64,000 bases of DNA from VBOC01 sp035635475 (lineage in GTDB: Bacteria > Bacteroidota > Ignavibacteria > UBA10030 > SZUA-254), in the NCBI GenBank assembly GCA_035635475.1, contig DASQAZ010000036.1, positions 15,041 to 79,040 on the forward strand, read 5' to 3'. Position numbers and translations under genes: made by a program. Shown piece after piece: positions 1-8,008 of the stretch (positions within the stretch are counted from its first letter, which is position 1; every line of letters starts with the position of its first letter). Below the pieces are notes generated by a model that worked only from the letters and a program-made list of their open reading frames with translations, was not told the origin of the DNA and did not search any database.

Positions 1-72
1 GGCCATTGTCCTGGGAGCCGCCGCAAGGAACAAGAGGAACAATGCGCAAGAGAGCCGCACGGCGGGCATCAT
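1..72 (-). CDS. Start of a secreted protein (signal peptide only, cut by window edge)
   Basis: Reading leftward from the ATG at 72, the frame stays open to base 1 and encodes 24 residues: a basic/short start (MMPAVRL) followed by a hydrophobic core (SCALFLLFLAAA) and small residues. This is a typical signal-peptide beginning. It starts 4 bases after the stop of the WecA-like fusion gene, in the same direction, as expected for the next gene of the left operon. A GATGAG stretch just upstream could serve as a weak ribosome site. Nothing can be said about the mature protein. The call rests only on this short stretch and its position. Confidence 0.5.
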   Translation of the reverse strand, partial: MMPAVRLSCALFLLFLAAAPRTMA

Positions 73-76
73 GAAC

Positions 77-2008
77 TCATCGTTTCGCATACACAAGGAC
101 GCCGTCGACTGTTGTTCTCTCCTCATGAGTGCTCATGTTTTCGAGTCGAATCTCGGACCTCCGGATGCCGATGGCATTGAGGCGTGCGATGGCCTCGATA
201 CGCCGCAGGATCTCGGGTTTCACGGTCTGGTCTGCAATCAACAGCTCATCGACTTTCATCTTGTGCAGCAACCCCTCGAGCTTCCAGTGACCGCCGAAGA
301 CAGGGTAGCCATTGACGTTCTTGCCCTCGAGGTCTGCGTCGTCGTCCAGGAATCCAATCGGGATCAGTTTCGGTGAGGGATCATCCAGGATTTTTTGGAG
401 CAGCAGCATTCCGTCGGTTCCGGCGCCGTAGATGAGTATGCGCTTGCCTCCTTCAAGCTCCCGGCGTGACAGGTACCTGAGAACGTGGAATGACGCCCGG
501 GTTCCGGCGACCAATGACGCCAGAATGTAAAAATCCAGAATGAGCCCTGTAACACCCAGGGCGGCGGAAGACCAGGATGTGACCATAAAAAACAGCGCAG
601 TTATTCCCACCGCGGCTGTTGCCGTCTTTAATATGTTCAGCAAGTCTCCCAGCCCGAACATCCGGATGGTCTCCCGATAAAGGCCGCATGCACAAAATAT
701 GGAAAGCTGCAGGAAACCGGCCATTGCCAAGGAGAAGAAAAATTCGCGACCCGAGTACAGTTCGTCCGGAGTCGTCAACAAATATGAAGCTGAAAAGGCG
801 ATCAATATGTAACAAAGATCGAGAAACGCATGGAAGAGCGTGCGATGCATCAGCGCGGAGTCATAGATCGGCAGCAGCATGCCGTTTCGAAGCACGGCGA
901 TCTCCCGGTACTGAAGTCTCCGCACCCCGACAACCGATGCAATCGAGACCGCAGCAACGATGAACGCGTTGGTGCTGCTGTTGCTGACCTGGAGCGCGAA
1001 CGCGGCGGCGCCGAAGATGCAGGAGACCAGGTACAAGACAAACACCACGGCGCGCTGCGATAATCCCTTCGCGATCAACCTGTGGTGGATATGAGCTTTA
1101 TCGGGTGTGACAATTGTGTGAAGCCTCGCGAGGAGCCCCGCCGGGCCCGAACCTGTCGGGAGGAGCGACTTCAACATCCGTCTAATCATAGAGAGAAGCG
1201 TGTCCATGATCGGCAATCCCAGCGCGAGCAGCGGGACGAGGATGGTAAATGCCGTCGATCCCTTGGTCGAACTCTGGATGGAAAGCACTGCAAGGGAGAA
1301 TCCGAGGAAAAGGCTGCCGGAGTCTCCCAGGAAAATCCGCGCCGGGTTGAAATTATATTTCAGGAAACCGATGAGGGCTCCGGCCAGGGCAAGAGAGATC
1401 ATCGCAATTGCATAATGTTGAGAGAGGCAGGAAATCGCGCAGACGGTGATCGAAGCGATGACGGCGATTCCCGATGCGAGTCCATCGAGGCCGTCGATGA
1501 GATTAAAGGCATTCGTCACGCCGACGATCCATAGAACCGTGACGGGAAAATCGAGGATGCCTAAATCCAGCAGGTTCGAGCCGAGGATATTTGTCACCGA
1601 TGAAATATGGACCCCGGCGGCGTAAACGGTCGACGCGGCGAGCGCTTGCGCCAGGAATTTTTGGCCCGCCTTGATCGGCCGTATGTCATCCCAGATTCCC
1701 ACGGCGAGCATTAGCATAAGCGATCCGATAAGCAGGATTGCCTGGTGCGTTTGAAGCCGGGAAATTGAGTGCAAGAAGGGATTGATCGGATACAGGATCA
1801 CCAAAGCCAGAAGAAAGCTGATGTAGATCCCGACACCCCCCAGCCGCGGCATCGGGCGTGTATGAATCTTTCGTGGGTCCGGCTTGTCGATTGCCCCGAC
1901 AAGTCCGGCCAGCTTGATGACAAACGGCGTCGCAATCAGCGAAAGAACAAGCGGAATGCCGAAGGTGAGGACGACGTTGAAGACGGTTCTGACGGTCTCG
2001 TTGCTCAT
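77..2008 (-). CDS. WecA/MraY-family sugar-1-phosphate transferase fused to a CapD/FlaA1-like N-terminal half
   Basis: 643 residues. Residues about 1-320 are a polytopic membrane transferase of the PNPT family, which starts polysaccharide chains by moving a sugar-1-phosphate onto undecaprenyl phosphate. Visible signatures are DKPDPRKIHTRPMPRLGG, WDDIRP, NAFNLIDGLDGLASG and FLGDSGSLFLGF. Residues about 385-500 add four more membrane segments, and about 525-640 form a Rossmann-like domain (ILIYGAGTDG, PIGFLDDD) resembling the N-terminal half of FlaA1/CapD/PglF-type proteins. The catalytic C-terminal dehydratase or sugar-transferase part of those families is absent. WecA enzymes are usually about 320-380 residues, so the second half is an extra module. 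It lies downstream of the export lipoprotein and PorV-like genes and is the likely initiating enzyme of the locus. The transferred sugar cannot be told from sequence. Confidence 0.88.
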   Translation of the reverse strand: MSNETVRTVFNVVLTFGIPLVLSLIATPFVIKLAGLVGAIDKPDPRKIHTRPMPRLGGVGIYISFLLALVILYPINPFLHSISRLQTHQAILLIGSLMLMLAVGIWDDIRPIKAGQKFLAQALAASTVYAAGVHISSVTNILGSNLLDLGILDFPVTVLWIVGVTNAFNLIDGLDGLASGIAVIASITVCAISCLSQHYAIAMISLALAGALIGFLKYNFNPARIFLGDSGSLFLGFSLAVLSIQSSTKGSTAFTILVPLLALGLPIMDTLLSMIRRMLKSLLPTGSGPAGLLARLHTIVTPDKAHIHHRLIAKGLSQRAVVFVLYLVSCIFGAAAFALQVSNSSTNAFIVAAVSIASVVGVRRLQYREIAVLRNGMLLPIYDSALMHRTLFHAFLDLCYILIAFSASYLLTTPDELYSGREFFFSLAMAGFLQLSIFCACGLYRETIRMFGLGDLLNILKTATAAVGITALFFMVTSWSSAALGVTGLILDFYILASLVAGTRASFHVLRYLSRRELEGGKRILIYGAGTDGMLLLQKILDDPSPKLIPIGFLDDDADLEGKNVNGYPVFGGHWKLEGLLHKMKVDELLIADQTVKPEILRRIEAIARLNAIGIRRSEIRLENMSTHEERTTVDGVLVYAKR

Positions 2009-2014
2009 CGTGGT

Positions 2015-2944
2015 TCAGAGTCCTATTAAAAGACTTATCTCGTGGAATTGCGATACCGCGTTATTTGGAGAAATGGCGTAATCGATCTCGATCCGGTCGG
2101 TGATGAATCCAGCACCGTAATGTGCAGCCGCGGCGCCGGGGAGTGCGATATAACCGGCGCGAAGAGCGATGGTTCGCACCGGGTAGACTTCGAAGCCGAC
2201 TTTGTACCGGGATCCGCTCTCACCGATGCTCTTTTCATCCGCGACAGCGAGAACAAGCAACCGCCGTCCTACGAAAGAAGGATATTGAAGGCTGAGCCCG
2301 AGACCGAGGCTTGCCGGAACGGACTCCGTTACCAGGGCCGTTCCGGGCTGGTCCCGGCGGACGTCGATCCGGGTGCTGATCCCCGTGTAGACCAGGCCGT
2401 AGGTCGAGCCGGGAGTCGGACTGTAAAAACATCCCGCCGACCATGAACGCGCCGTCGCCCGCTCCATACCGCTTTCGGCTGTCGATGCGCCTATTCTGCC
2501 GCCAAGGCCGAGGGTTGGCGTGACTGCCCGGGCGTAGGCGATATCCATTCCGTATTGCATGAATTGCAAGGCCGGCCCGACGGTCTGATTCAGATTTCCC
2601 GTATGAGTGAGCGTCAAACCGACGCCGATCATGTCCTCTCTCGATGCCGGGAACGCGAACGCGGCCCCCTCGCTCATCGAGGGATCGGGCACTTCCTGCA
2701 CATGATTCACGGCGAGGAATCTTCTTTCAATAAAGAGAAGAGCTGCCGGATTTCCGTACATACTGTTCGGGTCAAACGCCTCGGCCGCCGAAACACCGCC
2801 AAGAGCCGCGCTCCGGGCTCCCCCATCGACCGTGAGCGGATGATAATCGGGTAATTGCTGGGAAAACGCGTGCCCGGTCATCATGATAGCCATTCCACAA
2901 ATCCAGGCCAGGCGGAAATGCATCATATGCGCGCCGCTATTCAT
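2015..2944 (-). CDS. PorV/PorQ-like outer-membrane beta-barrel protein
   Basis: 309 residues beginning with a signal peptide (hydrophobic stretch AWICGMAIMMTGHAFSQ). The mature start carries the 'GGARSAALGGVSAAEAFDPN' type segment typical of the PorV/PorQ/UPF0164 family of FadL-like barrels in the Bacteroidota-Chlorobi group ('GNPAAL' follows). The rest is alternating hydrophobic/polar beta-strand sequence ending in an aromatic-poor 'EISLLIGL' terminus. It sits between the export lipoprotein and the WecA-type transferase, in the same direction, with 11 and 6 bases to its neighbours. Family members act as outer-membrane pores or as T9SS shuttle proteins. Here the context suggests a role in exporting or anchoring the polysaccharide, which is inference. 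A start at the inner ATG pair (residue 7) is possible. Confidence 0.72.
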   Translation of the reverse strand: MNSGAHMMHFRLAWICGMAIMMTGHAFSQQLPDYHPLTVDGGARSAALGGVSAAEAFDPNSMYGNPAALLFIERRFLAVNHVQEVPDPSMSEGAAFAFPASREDMIGVGLTLTHTGNLNQTVGPALQFMQYGMDIAYARAVTPTLGLGGRIGASTAESGMERATARSWSAGCFYSPTPGSTYGLVYTGISTRIDVRRDQPGTALVTESVPASLGLGLSLQYPSFVGRRLLVLAVADEKSIGESGSRYKVGFEVYPVRTIALRAGYIALPGAAAAHYGAGFITDRIEIDYAISPNNAVSQFHEISLLIGL

Positions 2945-2955
2945 CGACCAACCCG

Positions 2956-3696
2956 TCAGTGCACAAAGCTGAAAAAGCCGAACAGGAGCACGGCATCCCG
3001 GAGGAAATCGGAAAATTGCTTCACGGCGTTCTCTGTCTTCGGCACGAATACGGTGTCGCCGGGCCTCACTCTCGGAAGCCGCTCCACGGTCCCGTTTTCA
3101 AGAGCCGTCGCCAGGTCGACCTCGGTGGGATCTTCATTCCTTCCGGCGCGAATAATCTTCACGTGACGCAGATCCGCTTCCGGGGTTGTTCCGCCCGCGC
3201 TGGATATCATTTCGACAAGCGGTACTTCAGCCAACACCTGGAAATTTTCCTGCTTCGCGACAGCGCCGATGACCGTGACCCTCTGGCCGAGCGGACTGAA
3301 GATCGCAACGATAATTCTGGGGTCGCCATGGATGTAATCCGAGAGCTTCTGCTTCAGGAGTTGTTGAAATTGCTCTTTGGTCAGTCCTTCGACCATAATC
3401 TCGCCGATGAGCGGAACGATGATCAGCCCTCCCTCCCGCACGATGCCCTTCGTACTGAACTCGGGGTATCCCCATACCGAAACGTCGACGGAATCGCCTT
3501 GTTTGATACGATAGGTTTTCGGCTGGGCGGCCGCAACCCCCAGCGAACCCGAACCTGATCGGGAATATCCCGCAAAATTGTCCCGTACGGCACCCTCTCG
3601 CGTGCTGCAGGAGATAATGAACAGTCCGGCGAAAAGGAGCACCAGAGTGTGCATTATTTGCACAGCGGCACGCTCCACAACGACTAGTTTTTGCAT
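2956..3696 (-). CDS. Wza-like polysaccharide export lipoprotein (Poly_export/SLBB)
   Basis: 246 residues. A hydrophobic signal ending in a lipobox (FIISC, Cys at about residue 30) predicts a lipid-anchored outer-membrane protein. Residues about 60-140 match the polysaccharide-export domain (YRIKQGDSVDVSVWGYPEF, GGLIIVPLIGEIMVEGLT), followed by one SLBB-like segment (GQRVTVIGAVAKQENFQV). At under 250 residues it is shorter than Escherichia coli Wza (about 380) and lacks its C-terminal transmembrane helix region, as is common for Bacteroidota-type export proteins. It is the first gene of the left operon; a candidate promoter lies at 3730-3760. A start at the inner ATG (3654) would give a more compact signal peptide, but only 3696 has an AGG motif at suitable distance. 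Confidence 0.87.
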   Translation of the reverse strand: MQKLVVVERAAVQIMHTLVLLFAGLFIISCSTREGAVRDNFAGYSRSGSGSLGVAAAQPKTYRIKQGDSVDVSVWGYPEFSTKGIVREGGLIIVPLIGEIMVEGLTKEQFQQLLKQKLSDYIHGDPRIIVAIFSPLGQRVTVIGAVAKQENFQVLAEVPLVEMISSAGGTTPEADLRHVKIIRAGRNEDPTEVDLATALENGTVERLPRVRPGDTVFVPKTENAVKQFSDFLRDAVLLFGFFSFVH

Positions 3697-4122
3697 AGGC
3701 TATGCCTGTAGATAGTTCGTTTCGCGTCCATTATGGAATGCCTCCCAGTGATTTTATCAAGTATCGCATGGCCTTCATGGCTGTGTTCAAGAGGCTAAGT
3801 ACAAGAAGCGTACCAGTCGGGGGCTCAGATCGTGCCGCGGTTGATTCCTGCTCGTTTCATGCGAGAAACGAAAGAAATCTACCGGAGCGGGTTGACCGGC
3901 ACTTGAGGAAGGCGGAATCCTCCCGCGCAAATTTCGATCTGCAGGAACGTGAGGGGTGCAAGATTTGCGCAGAAGCCCCCAGGGGTTGGCTTTCGTATGA
4001 TGATTTTCCGAACCAAAATCCACATAAAGAGCGGCTAAAGTGTGAAAAACTATTTGGTATGATAATTGCCCCCCGTATGATGTCGGCATGAGTATCCCAT
4101 TAGAGCCAGAAAGGATCCTCCG
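3697..4122. other. 426-bp divergent intergenic region of the polysaccharide locus
   Basis: This gap separates the leftward export operon from the long rightward synthesis operon and must hold promoters for both. A rightward reading frame (3702-4091) spans most of it but has no recognisable domain, signal sequence or ribosome site, so it is not called. A leftward promoter candidate is described separately at 3730-3760. For the rightward operon an AAAGGA ribosome site lies before the GTG at 4123, but no convincing -35/-10 pair was found by eye. No long inverted repeat was seen. Confidence 0.7.
3730..3760 (-). promoter_or_regulatory. Candidate sigma70-type promoter for the export operon
   Basis: On the leftward strand TTGATA (3755-3760) is followed after 19 bases by CATAAT (3730-3735), each matching the sigma70 consensus at five of six positions. 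The spacing is longer than the ideal 17. It lies 34 bases before the ATG of the export lipoprotein gene. No experimental support; sigma factors of this group often prefer other consensus sequences. Confidence 0.3.
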
Positions 4123-5457
4123 GTGAGTCCAGCACAGTTTTCCGCACATGACATCGTCAATCTTATCGTCCGGAGAAAGAAACTGATCAAGGTTTCCTTC
4201 TCCGTCGTCTTTCTTCTCAGCACGCTCTGCGCCTTCATCCTGCCGCGGAAATATGAATCGTCCATCACGATCCTCGTGCAGCGCGACGAAACGCTCAATC
4301 CGCTGGTCAGCTATGAGATGGCGGTCTCGATGGCGTCGGAAGACCGGCTGAGGACTTTCAACGAGATCATTTTCAGCCGCCCCAGCATCGAGGCTCTTAT
4401 TGACAGCATCGGCCTGAGACGGTCGATCGGCTCAACGCGGCAACAGGAGGATTTAATAAAAGAACTGCGCAAAAACATCAAGACAGACCGGAAGGGCGAC
4501 TCCTTCTCGATCACCTATGTCGACGTGGACCCCGTTCGGGCACAAGCGGCCGTCTCGGCCATTGAGAACTTTTTCGTCAAGACCGAGCTTCAGGTTGAGC
4601 ACCAGCGGGACGAACTCACCGTGGAATTTTTCGAGAAAAAGCTCGACGACCTGCGGCAAAAATTCGAAGAGAATCAGAAACAGATGGTCTCCCTCCTGCG
4701 GCAGCGAATTCAGGAACAGCCGACGGAGAATCGCGGACTGTACACGCAGGTGGAAAATGCAGACAAGCAGATTAGCGATATCGATACGCGGATAAAGACG
4801 TATGAGCACGAATTGGGCGTCCTCCGCTCACTGCCACAATCTCTTGAGAGCGCCAAGGGGAGGCAGGCTCTTGACGAATTGCAGCGCGCGGATCTACCGT
4901 TATCGGGCGATCTCCACACGGTGCTCGCCAAGCGCGATGAACTCCTCCAGCGCTATACCCCGCAATATCCTGAGGTGCAAAAGCTCGGGGGACAGGTGAC
5001 CGAGTTGCTGGACCGCATGCGCAAGGCGCTCGAAACCGAGATATCGAAGCAGCAATCGGATCTGTTCACCCTCCAGCAGAAGAGGGGGCAGTCGATCAAC
5101 GACCTTAAGCAGTCCTCCGTCACCCAGCGCGTCGATCAGGACAAGGAGGCGGACTACGGCATCTACCAGAAACTCTATGACGAAATGAAGGTCAAACTGG
5201 AGCAGGCCCGCACGGCCCGCGATCTCGGGAAGCGGGCGGCAAATCAGTTTGTCGTCATCGATCCCGCACAGGTGCCGGCTGAAGCGACAAAGCCGAACCG
5301 GACGCTTCTGATCGCGGGGGGATTCGGGCTCGGACTGTTCATGGGCCTTCTCGCCGCGGTGGGAGCGGAGCTTATGGACACCCGGGTGCGGTCGCCGCTG
5401 GATGTCGAAGTGTATGGAAAGCCGATCATCGCGTTCATCCCCGAAACGCTGCAATAA
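4123..5457 (+). CDS. Wzz/GumC-type polysaccharide co-polymerase (chain-length regulator)
   Basis: 444 residues. An N-terminal membrane helix (about residues 22-45, LIKVSFSVVFLLSTLCAFIL) is followed by the Wzz motif region (PRKYESSITILVQRDE), a long charged coiled-coil periplasmic domain (about 130-385) and a second helix (about 405-430, LLIAGGFGLGLFMGLLAAV) with the short cytoplasmic tail. This is the inner-membrane co-polymerase layout that sets polymer length and contacts the export machinery. No fused kinase domain is present; the ATPase partner is the next gene, 26 bases on. The GTG start is supported by AAAGGA seven bases upstream. First gene of the rightward operon. Confidence 0.9.
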   Translation: MSPAQFSAHDIVNLIVRRKKLIKVSFSVVFLLSTLCAFILPRKYESSITILVQRDETLNPLVSYEMAVSMASEDRLRTFNEIIFSRPSIEALIDSIGLRRSIGSTRQQEDLIKELRKNIKTDRKGDSFSITYVDVDPVRAQAAVSAIENFFVKTELQVEHQRDELTVEFFEKKLDDLRQKFEENQKQMVSLLRQRIQEQPTENRGLYTQVENADKQISDIDTRIKTYEHELGVLRSLPQSLESAKGRQALDELQRADLPLSGDLHTVLAKRDELLQRYTPQYPEVQKLGGQVTELLDRMRKALETEISKQQSDLFTLQQKRGQSINDLKQSSVTQRVDQDKEADYGIYQKLYDEMKVKLEQARTARDLGKRAANQFVVIDPAQVPAEATKPNRTLLIAGGFGLGLFMGLLAAVGAELMDTRVRSPLDVEVYGKPIIAFIPETLQ

Positions 5458-5483
5458 TGGCCGGACCACTGAAAGGATTCTAA

Positions 5484-6266
5484 ATGCTGCCCCCAACAAC
5501 GGATACTCCAGAAAAGGGCGAAGAAGTCAACCAGGAACCCGGAACACAGGAGCTTGAGCGCGCAACCCGGTCGATTATCCTCAAACCGGAGATCGCGAGC
5601 GACATCAATGAAGGGTTCATAGACTTCCAGTTCTATAATTGTTTCAACTATTCGCTCCTGTCAGCCGACGGCAAGTCGGTCAACCTCACGCTCGGAATTA
5701 CCAGCGCGAATCCGGGAGAGGGAAAGACGCTTGTCGCCTGCAATCTGGCGGTTTCTCTTGCGATGGGGTATGGGAAGGAGACCGTGCTCGTCGACCTCAA
5801 CCTTGAAGAACCGAGGATCCACGACATCTTCGGCACGCCGAAAGGTCCCGGTCTGGTCGATGCCCTGCAACGGGGGCCGATTCAGATCTCGCGGACCGCG
5901 ATCGAACACCTGTCGATTCTGACCGCAGGCGAGACGAACGGTCACTTCAAACCGAGCAAGGGAGGGAAATCGGTGGAATTCCGCAACCGCGGCGGGACCG
6001 CCCCGACCGTCGGGCTGAATCACCTGGCTGATTTCGGCAGCATCATCCTCTCGCTGGAGCAGCAATACGACTTTGTTATCGTCGATATGCCCTCGATTGA
6101 ATCGAAAGGGGTTCCAATTCTGTACGCCAACCACCTCGACGGCCTGCTCGTTGTCGTGGACTCGCGAAAGACAAGACGGGCCGATCTTGAGCGGCTCTTC
6201 CGGCGCGTTCATAAAAAGCAGGTGGTGGGATTCGTGTTTAACTGCTTTGAGTCCGATGATCACTAG
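5484..6266 (+). CDS. CpsD/CapB-like P-loop ATPase of the BY-kinase family
   Basis: 260 residues. Walker A lies at about residue 73 (SANPGEGKT), the A' motif position reads VLVDLNLEEPRIHDIFG, and the Walker B-like strand is DFVIVDMPSIE. In tyrosine kinases of this family the A' motif is usually LLIDADLRRP; here the first acidic residue is kept but the second is Asn. No C-terminal tyrosine-rich cluster is present: the protein ends HKKQVVGFVFNCFESDDH. It may therefore be a regulatory ATPase of the co-polymerase rather than an autophosphorylating kinase. About 50 extra residues precede the P-loop domain. A good ribosome site (GAAAGGA) sits seven bases before the ATG. Follows the Wzz-like gene as usual for this pair. 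Confidence 0.85.
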   Translation: MLPPTTDTPEKGEEVNQEPGTQELERATRSIILKPEIASDINEGFIDFQFYNCFNYSLLSADGKSVNLTLGITSANPGEGKTLVACNLAVSLAMGYGKETVLVDLNLEEPRIHDIFGTPKGPGLVDALQRGPIQISRTAIEHLSILTAGETNGHFKPSKGGKSVEFRNRGGTAPTVGLNHLADFGSIILSLEQQYDFVIVDMPSIESKGVPILYANHLDGLLVVVDSRKTRRADLERLFRRVHKKQVVGFVFNCFESDDH

Positions 6267-6278
6267 AAGAGCATTCCT

Positions 6279-6449
6279 ATGATTACTCTCGGGGGAACCG
6301 TTTTGCTTTGCATCATAGCAATGCTGATCGGCAAACGGCGCGGTGGCTCGATGACCTGGGTCGATTACACGATCATTACGACCATAGCGCTCGCCCAGGC
6401 AGCCGTAGTGGTGTACGACATGTTCACCCTGGAGCCCCCGACGATATGA
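6279..6449 (+). CDS. Small two-helix membrane protein in the EPS operon
   Basis: 56 residues: MITLGGTVLLCIIAMLIGKR, then a second hydrophobic stretch (TIITTIALAQAAVVVYDMF) and the short tail TLEPPTI. It starts 12 bases after the CpsD-like stop and its TGA overlaps the ATG of the polymerase gene (ATATGA), the same coupling used by the following genes. Its presence makes 6446, not 6308, the sensible start of the polymerase. No ribosome site stronger than AGAAGAG (6265-6271) is seen. I do not recognise the family. A role as a small partner of the co-polymerase or polymerase is a guess from position. Confidence 0.6.
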   Translation: MITLGGTVLLCIIAMLIGKRRGGSMTWVDYTIITTIALAQAAVVVYDMFTLEPPTI

Positions 6450-8008
6450 GCCGTCCCGGAAACAGCACCCTCGTCTTTGAAACGGGCGCCATGTCGGGAT
6501 CCGGCCTCGGTGAGTCGTCCATGACATTGACTCTCGCCAGTCAACGCGGACTGGTGCTCGGGTTCGCGGTGATCGGTTCGATCGTTCTCTCGGCAATCAT
6601 CATCCTCACCTACGGGAACCTGGCGGCAGCCTATGCCTGTCTCGCCGCCTTCGCGGTCGCCTTTATAAGCTTTTACCGTATCGACGTCGGATTGGATATT
6701 CTCATCGGCCTTGCGATGCTTTGCGATGAGTTTGATATTCCAGGATTTTATGCCTGGACGCTGAGGGCGGGCTACTTCACAAATCTCAAGGAGCTGTCCT
6801 ATCTGATGGGCTCGGAATGGGCGGTGATGAATCCATTCGAGCTCCACCTGTTCCTCCTGTTCTTCATCTGGCTGCTTGTGGTTTGCCTGCGGCGGAACAT
6901 CAAGTTCACGCCGGTCATGCTCTGGCCGGCACTCGCTTCGATGCTGGTCTGGGTTGTCGTGTCGCTGGTCCTTGGATTGCAGAGGGGAGGCGATTTCCTT
7001 CCCGCGCTGTGGGAGATCCGAGCGCTATTCTATTTTGCCCTCGTCTACGCGTTTGTCCCGCAGGTCGTCGAGTCGATGACCCAGATCCGGACGCTTCTCT
7101 GGGTCATGATTGCGACAATCTCGATCAAGGCGTTTCAGGGGATTGCGCGTTACATTCTTATAGGCCTCACGATGGCGGGCTATCCAACGCTGACGAACCA
7201 TGAGGATCCCGTCTTTATGACGACGCTCGTCATTCTGCTCCTCGGCTTCCTTCTGTTCCGGACGGGTGGATCCCAGCGCGCCGCCCTCCTTGCGCTCCTC
7301 GGACCGCTTCTTTTGGGGTTCTTTGTCGCACAGCGCCGCGCCGCCTACGCATCCGGAGCCGCATCGCTCGCCGTGTTCGTCGTGTTGCTGTCGAAAGAAG
7401 AACGGCGCCGGCTTCTCAAGAACGCGGCTCCGGCCATCCTCCTGTTCTCGCTTTACTGCGCCGTCATGTGGAATAGCGAGAGCCGGTGGGCCATGCCGGT
7501 CAAGCTGGTCAAATCCGGATTTTCCAACGATCGCGAAACGGCGGGAGAACGGTTCTATTCCAATCTCTATCGGGAGCACGAGAAATATGATCTCGCCATC
7601 ACAGTAAGAAATGCCCCGGCAATCGGTATCGGATTCGGGAAAAAATACGATAAGCCGATCGAGCTCGTGCCCATCCCGTTCACGCTCAGGGATTACATTC
7701 CTCATAATCAGATCCTGTGGCTGATCGTGAAGATGGGGGGACTGGGTTTTTTTCTATTCTGGCTATTCTTCGACGGGATCGTCTACCGGGGCGCGTCGAT
7801 CGTGTCCCGGCTGCACGATCCGTATCTGAAAGCCGTGTGCGTGATGGCTGTGGCGGCGGTCATCAACCAGATGGTGACGTCGTATTACGACCTCCAGTTA
7901 ACGTATTACCGGAACATGATCTATCTTGGAGCCCTCCTCGGCCTGCTGCCGGCGATCCGGAATCTCGACCGGGACACGGCGGGTGAAGGGCAGGAGACAT
8001 TGCCATGA
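6446..8008 (+). CDS. Wzy/O-antigen ligase-like polysaccharide polymerase
   Basis: 520 residues with about 11 hydrophobic segments. A large soluble loop in the second half (about residues 345-410: NSESRW, GERFYSNLYREHEKYDL, GIGFGKKYDKPIELVPI) is followed by PHNQILWLIVKMGGLGFFLFW, the pattern of the Wzy_C/O-antigen ligase superfamily. These inner-membrane enzymes join lipid-linked repeat units (polymerases) or transfer glycans to acceptors (ligases). The neighbours Wzz, Wzx and CpsD favour a polymerase. The start at 6446 is chosen because it overlaps the stop of the small membrane gene (ATGA); the frame stays open 138 bases further upstream but that part overlaps it and has no family similarity. 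Confidence 0.85.
   Translation: MSRPGNSTLVFETGAMSGSGLGESSMTLTLASQRGLVLGFAVIGSIVLSAIIILTYGNLAAAYACLAAFAVAFISFYRIDVGLDILIGLAMLCDEFDIPGFYAWTLRAGYFTNLKELSYLMGSEWAVMNPFELHLFLLFFIWLLVVCLRRNIKFTPVMLWPALASMLVWVVVSLVLGLQRGGDFLPALWEIRALFYFALVYAFVPQVVESMTQIRTLLWVMIATISIKAFQGIARYILIGLTMAGYPTLTNHEDPVFMTTLVILLLGFLLFRTGGSQRAALLALLGPLLLGFFVAQRRAAYASGAASLAVFVVLLSKEERRRLLKNAAPAILLFSLYCAVMWNSESRWAMPVKLVKSGFSNDRETAGERFYSNLYREHEKYDLAITVRNAPAIGIGFGKKYDKPIELVPIPFTLRDYIPHNQILWLIVKMGGLGFFLFWLFFDGIVYRGASIVSRLHDPYLKAVCVMAVAAVINQMVTSYYDLQLTYYRNMIYLGALLGLLPAIRNLDRDTAGEGQETLP

Noticed and set aside
3702..4091. 129-codon rightward frame filling the divergent EPS intergenic region
   Set aside because: No domain, signal peptide or ribosome site; composition looks non-coding and it would occupy the promoter region of both operons.
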